Positions 6,390 through 9,299 of a stretch of 9,299 bases of DNA are shown here, in pieces. Source of the DNA: Gammaproteobacteria bacterium (GTDB lineage Bacteria > Pseudomonadota > Gammaproteobacteria > GRL18); assembly GCA_023144715.1 (NCBI GenBank), contig JAGLFC010000002.1, forward strand, positions 1 through 9,299, given 5' to 3'. Position numbers and translations under genes: made by a program. How positions within the stretch are numbered: position 1 is the stretch's first letter; each line of letters begins with the position of its first letter. Below the pieces are notes generated by a model, which was not told the DNA's origin, did no database searches, and saw nothing but the letters and a program-made list of their open reading frames with translations.

Positions 6390-8564
6390 ATGAAAAAATT
6401 ACTTAAAGTGATCGCTTGGCTATTGAGCTCTGTTGTTCTTATTGTGCTTTTATTAGTCTTATTAATCCCTATTTTAGTTGATCCTAATGATTATAAAGAT
6501 AAAATTAGTGACTATGTTGAACAAAAAACAGGGCGTACTTTAACCATAGAAGGTGATATTGATCTCGCTCTATCCTTACCTTTATCGCTTTCTTTAGAAT
6601 TAGGACACGTTGAACTCAGTAATACTAAAGGGTTTAAAGATAAATATATTGCTCGCATACAACATGCTTCATTACACGTGGCTCTTATGCCCTTATTAAC
6701 TGAGAAGCGTTTGGATATTGGAGAAGTACGATTAAGCGATCTGGAATTAAATCTGGTTAAAAATAAACAAGGGCGAGAAAATTGGGGAAGTCTTTCAGAC
6801 GATAAGAAAACAAACTCTGATCAACTGAACGCTTATGAAGAAATCAAACCTGATACTTCATCAAATACTGTCATTATTCCTGCTTTGAGGCTGGCAGGTC
6901 TCAATATTAAGGATGCCACCATTAATTGGACGGATGAACAATCAGGGCATCATCTTAGTTTGTCAAAAAGTAATGTCACCATCAGTGAACTGGTTGAAAA
7001 TAGACCCTTTGAGCTGACTTTTAATACTCATATTAAAAGCAATACAGAACAGGTAGAAGGGGAGTTAAGTATCACCAGTTCCTCTATAATTTCACTTAAA
7101 GAGCAAATGTTTCAATTCTCTAAAACACAAGTTTCACTCAATCTCACAGGTGATAAGTTACCCAGTGGTACCAATAAAACACTCTTTTTAGGCGATATTC
7201 ATTTTAATGGTCAAGCACAAAAATTAGAGATTAATAATATACAACTTACTTCGTATGATATTTTATTTAAGGGTGATATTTATGCCGAACAATTGGACAG
7301 TGATCCCACTTTTAAGGGGCAAATAGCCATTGACTCTTTTTCACCTAGAGAGCTTGCCAAGACTCTAGGAAATCACGTGCCTAAGATGCAAGATGCACAG
7401 GCATTAAGTACAGCAGATGCACAATTTAATTTTAATGGTGATAAAAATTCTGTGACTTTTAATGCTTTAAACGCTCATTTAGATGATACGTCACTCAACG
7501 GTATATTTTCTATTAAAAATTTTAAACAACCCTTTTATCAGTTTGATTTAAGTTTAAATGAATTAAATTTGGATAATTATGCAGCTCATGATGCTGATAC
7601 TGAAACAGTAGAAGCAGCTATTGCCAATCCCATAGAAAAACAAGCCTCTGTTGAGCCAAAAAAGCAGTCTCCAAAAATAGTGGATGATCAGAAAAGTACT
7701 TTATTACCTATTTTTCCAATAGACACATTACGTCAACTCAATATGAGTGGGCAATTAGTGATTGCTCAATTGACTACAGGTAATATCACTATGAGTAATG
7801 TGACTCTGGTATTAAGAGGTAATAATGGCTTAGTGCAAATTGCACCGCTTAAAGCCAATCTTTATGGCGGACATATTAACCTTAACGCAGATATTGATGT
7901 ACGCAACGAAATTCCTCAATTAACTATTACTAACGAATTAAAAAATGTACAAATAGGCGATTTACTCTTAGCCACAAAAGGCAATAAATCCTTTACAGGA
8001 GCAGGCAATATTTTTGCTAAGATTAGCACCCAAGGCAATGATCAAGAACAATTAATTCAACACGCTAATGGTCATGCCAATATTTTTATTACCGATGGTC
8101 ACATCAAAGCTTTGGATATATTAAGTACATTAAGACAGGCACAAGCACTTTATAATGGTACGCCTGCACCGAGTGATGAAGAAAATAAAAATACTCAATT
8201 TTCTGAATTAAAAGGCACGGTAAATATAAAAAATGGGGTACTGTCTAATAATGATCTTGAGAGTATTTCACCTATAATGCAAGTGACAGGTAAAGGAACG
8301 GTTGACTTTCCTAAGGAATATATTGATTATACTTTATCTGTTCAATTATTAAATAGTCTAAAAATTGATAGTAAAACAAAAAGTTCTGATTTAACCAGCA
8401 AAAAAATTCCGTATACTATCAAAGGCAATTTTTCTGATATTGCACAAAAGGTAGATATGAATAAAGTGTTTAAAAAAGAAGTCAAAAAGAAAATTGCCGA
8501 TAAAATTAATGAAAAGCTAGAAGAAAAGTTTGGTGATAAATTTAAAAACTTTCTTAAATTTTAG
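6390..8564 (+). CDS. AsmA family envelope protein
   Basis: The 724-residue protein is longer than E. coli AsmA (617). Residues 1-7 are basic (MKKLLKV), followed by one hydrophobic helix at about 8-30 that anchors it in the inner membrane; the rest should lie in the periplasm. The opening DPNDYKDKISDYVEQKTGR (31-49) and the GDIDLALSLPLSLSLELG region (55-72) are the AsmA N-terminal signature. The C-terminal AsmA domain is seen at about 535-690 (GHANIFITDGHIKALDI, LKGTVNIKNGVL, and a VTGKGTVDF-x-x-x-x-IDYTLS segment). Between the halves is a polar linker (about 396-436) rich in D, E, K and P. The tail from 691 is a highly charged, lysine- and glutamate-rich helix. Related AsmA-like proteins are thought to form beta-groove bridges carrying phospholipids between membranes; for this protein that is inference. 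AAGG lies 9 nt before the ATG. It is 26 bp after the acyl-CoA synthetase gene and just before mutY. Confidence 0.9.
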   Translation: MKKLLKVIAWLLSSVVLIVLLLVLLIPILVDPNDYKDKISDYVEQKTGRTLTIEGDIDLALSLPLSLSLELGHVELSNTKGFKDKYIARIQHASLHVALMPLLTEKRLDIGEVRLSDLELNLVKNKQGRENWGSLSDDKKTNSDQLNAYEEIKPDTSSNTVIIPALRLAGLNIKDATINWTDEQSGHHLSLSKSNVTISELVENRPFELTFNTHIKSNTEQVEGELSITSSSIISLKEQMFQFSKTQVSLNLTGDKLPSGTNKTLFLGDIHFNGQAQKLEINNIQLTSYDILFKGDIYAEQLDSDPTFKGQIAIDSFSPRELAKTLGNHVPKMQDAQALSTADAQFNFNGDKNSVTFNALNAHLDDTSLNGIFSIKNFKQPFYQFDLSLNELNLDNYAAHDADTETVEAAIANPIEKQASVEPKKQSPKIVDDQKSTLLPIFPIDTLRQLNMSGQLVIAQLTTGNITMSNVTLVLRGNNGLVQIAPLKANLYGGHINLNADIDVRNEIPQLTITNELKNVQIGDLLLATKGNKSFTGAGNIFAKISTQGNDQEQLIQHANGHANIFITDGHIKALDILSTLRQAQALYNGTPAPSDEENKNTQFSELKGTVNIKNGVLSNNDLESISPIMQVTGKGTVDFPKEYIDYTLSVQLLNSLKIDSKTKSSDLTSKKIPYTIKGNFSDIAQKVDMNKVFKKEVKKKIADKINEKLEEKFGDKFKNFLKF

Positions 8565-8580
8565 ATGTCATTATTGAACA

Positions 8581-8587
8581 AGAGGGG
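8581..8587 (+). promoter_or_regulatory. Ribosome binding site deciding the mutY start
   Basis: AGAGGGG, with the GAGG core at 8582-8585, is the only strong Shine-Dalgarno match near the mutY start. It is 7 nt before an in-frame ATT (8593) and 10 nt before an in-frame ATA (8596). It lies 17 nt after the asmA stop codon. No ATG, GTG or TTG in the mutY frame lies at a usable distance. Confidence 0.55.
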
Positions 8588-8592
8588 TTTTT

Positions 8593-9299
8593 ATTATAGC
8601 AGTATCATCCAATACATTTTTTGCTAAACAATTATTGCAATGGTTTGACATTCATGGTCGAAAAAACTTGCCGTGGCAAGACAATAAAACAGCCTATCGT
8701 GTCTGGGTCTCTGAAATTATGTTACAGCAGACTCAGGTTAAAACAGTCATTCCTTATTATCTTAGATTTATGGCTCACTATTGTGATATTAAGCGTTTAG
8801 CCAATGCTGAACAAGATGAAGTCTTACACTTATGGACAGGTTTAGGCTACTATGCTCGTGCTAGAAATTTGCATAAAACAGCTAAAATAATACAAGATGA
8901 CCATGCAGGACACTTTCCTGAATCAAGCATTGAATTACAGCAATTACCGGGGATTGGTCGCTCCACAGCAGGGGCAATTTTATCTTTTGCCTATGACCAA
9001 CATGAGCCTATTTTGGATGGTAATGTAAAACGTATTCTTTGTCGATATTATCAAGTAGAAGGATGGAGTGGACAGGGTAAAGTACAAAAAGAACTTTGGA
9101 TACTTATTAATGCCATTACACCCCAAAAACGTTGTGCTGATTTTAATCAAGCTCTTATGGATCTAGGGTCAAGTCTTTGTAGTAGAAGCAAACCACAGTG
9201 TGAACAGTGTCCACTTCAAAAGCATTGCAAAGCTTATTTAACACAGCAGACTGCTCACTATCCTCAGCCTAAGCCTAAAAAAGATAAGCCCATTAAAAC
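8593..9299 (+). CDS. mutY: Adenine DNA glycosylase, 3' end outside window, apparent ATT start
   Basis: MutY removes adenine mispaired with 8-oxoguanine or guanine in base-excision repair. The visible 235 residues hold the whole catalytic and iron-sulfur part. Numbering from the ATT: Glu41 in SEIMLQQTQV is the catalytic glutamate (E. coli Glu37), GLGYYARARNL is at 83-93, the helix-hairpin-helix LPGIGRSTAG at 118-127, catalytic Asp142 in ILDGNVKR (E. coli Asp138), and the [4Fe-4S] cysteines are 196, 203, 206 and 212 (spacing 6-2-5). All are offset by four from E. coli, so the chosen start gives a normal N-terminus. The oddity is the start codon: upstream in frame there is a TGA at 8575-8577, then no ATG, GTG or TTG before TTG 8635, which would remove part of the first helix. 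ATT 8593 behind AGAGGGG is the best choice. The C-terminal 8-oxoG-recognition domain is beyond the window. Only the start is in doubt. Confidence 0.93.
   Translation, partial: MIAVSSNTFFAKQLLQWFDIHGRKNLPWQDNKTAYRVWVSEIMLQQTQVKTVIPYYLRFMAHYCDIKRLANAEQDEVLHLWTGLGYYARARNLHKTAKIIQDDHAGHFPESSIELQQLPGIGRSTAGAILSFAYDQHEPILDGNVKRILCRYYQVEGWSGQGKVQKELWILINAITPQKRCADFNQALMDLGSSLCSRSKPQCEQCPLQKHCKAYLTQQTAHYPQPKPKKDKPIK

Noticed and set aside
8565..8627. 20-codon ORF starting with ATG directly after the asmA stop
   Set aside because: It has no Shine-Dalgarno, no recognisable product, and overlaps the mutY start in another frame. It matters only as the possible first part of mutY if a base is wrong.

Overview
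This is an AT-rich stretch (by eye well under 40% GC, not counted) of a bacterial chromosome, most likely from a gammaproteobacterium. Supporting signs are the HemN, TrmB, ThiG and MutY sequences, which follow the E. coli family pattern closely (the HemN radical-SAM cysteines fall at the same residue numbers as I recall for E. coli), and an AsmA-family gene directly upstream of mutY, as in many gammaproteobacteria. I cannot name the genus. Seven protein genes are visible, two of them cut by the window edges.

Left edge (1-1007, minus): the N-terminal 335 residues of a P-loop ATPase of the 'APRRVGKTS' type, a lone accessory-type gene of unknown role. Its 5' region (1018-1091) is the most striking non-coding part of the window: a near-consensus sigma70 promoter overlaid by three copies of ACAAA-N6-TTTGT at an exact 27-bp period. 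Next to it is a GGGGTCAGAGTAAAA segment that resembles a dispersed repeat I remember from other proteobacteria.

Centre (1173-4400, minus): thiS, thiG, trmB and hemN, probably one transcription unit. ThiS and ThiG make the thiazole half of thiamin, TrmB makes m7G46 in tRNA, and HemN is the oxygen-independent coproporphyrinogen III oxidase. thiG and trmB overlap by one base (TAGTG). thiS and trmB both start with GTG. A 119-bp gap between thiS and thiG holds two AT-rich inverted repeats. No TPP riboswitch is visible.

Right half (4546-9299, plus), divergent from thiS: a long-chain acyl-CoA synthetase of the COG1022 type, an AsmA-family envelope protein 26 bp downstream, and mutY, which runs off the right edge. 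mutY has no ATG, GTG or TTG start in a sensible place. A strong Shine-Dalgarno sequence sits 7 nt before an in-frame ATT, so either this is a rare ATT start or there is a one-base sequence error or frameshift.

Most of the window is ordinary housekeeping DNA. The items worth a second look are the three-site operator array in front of the ATPase gene and the unusual start of mutY. I see no tRNA, rRNA, CRISPR array or insertion sequence, and no convincing GC-rich intrinsic terminator.
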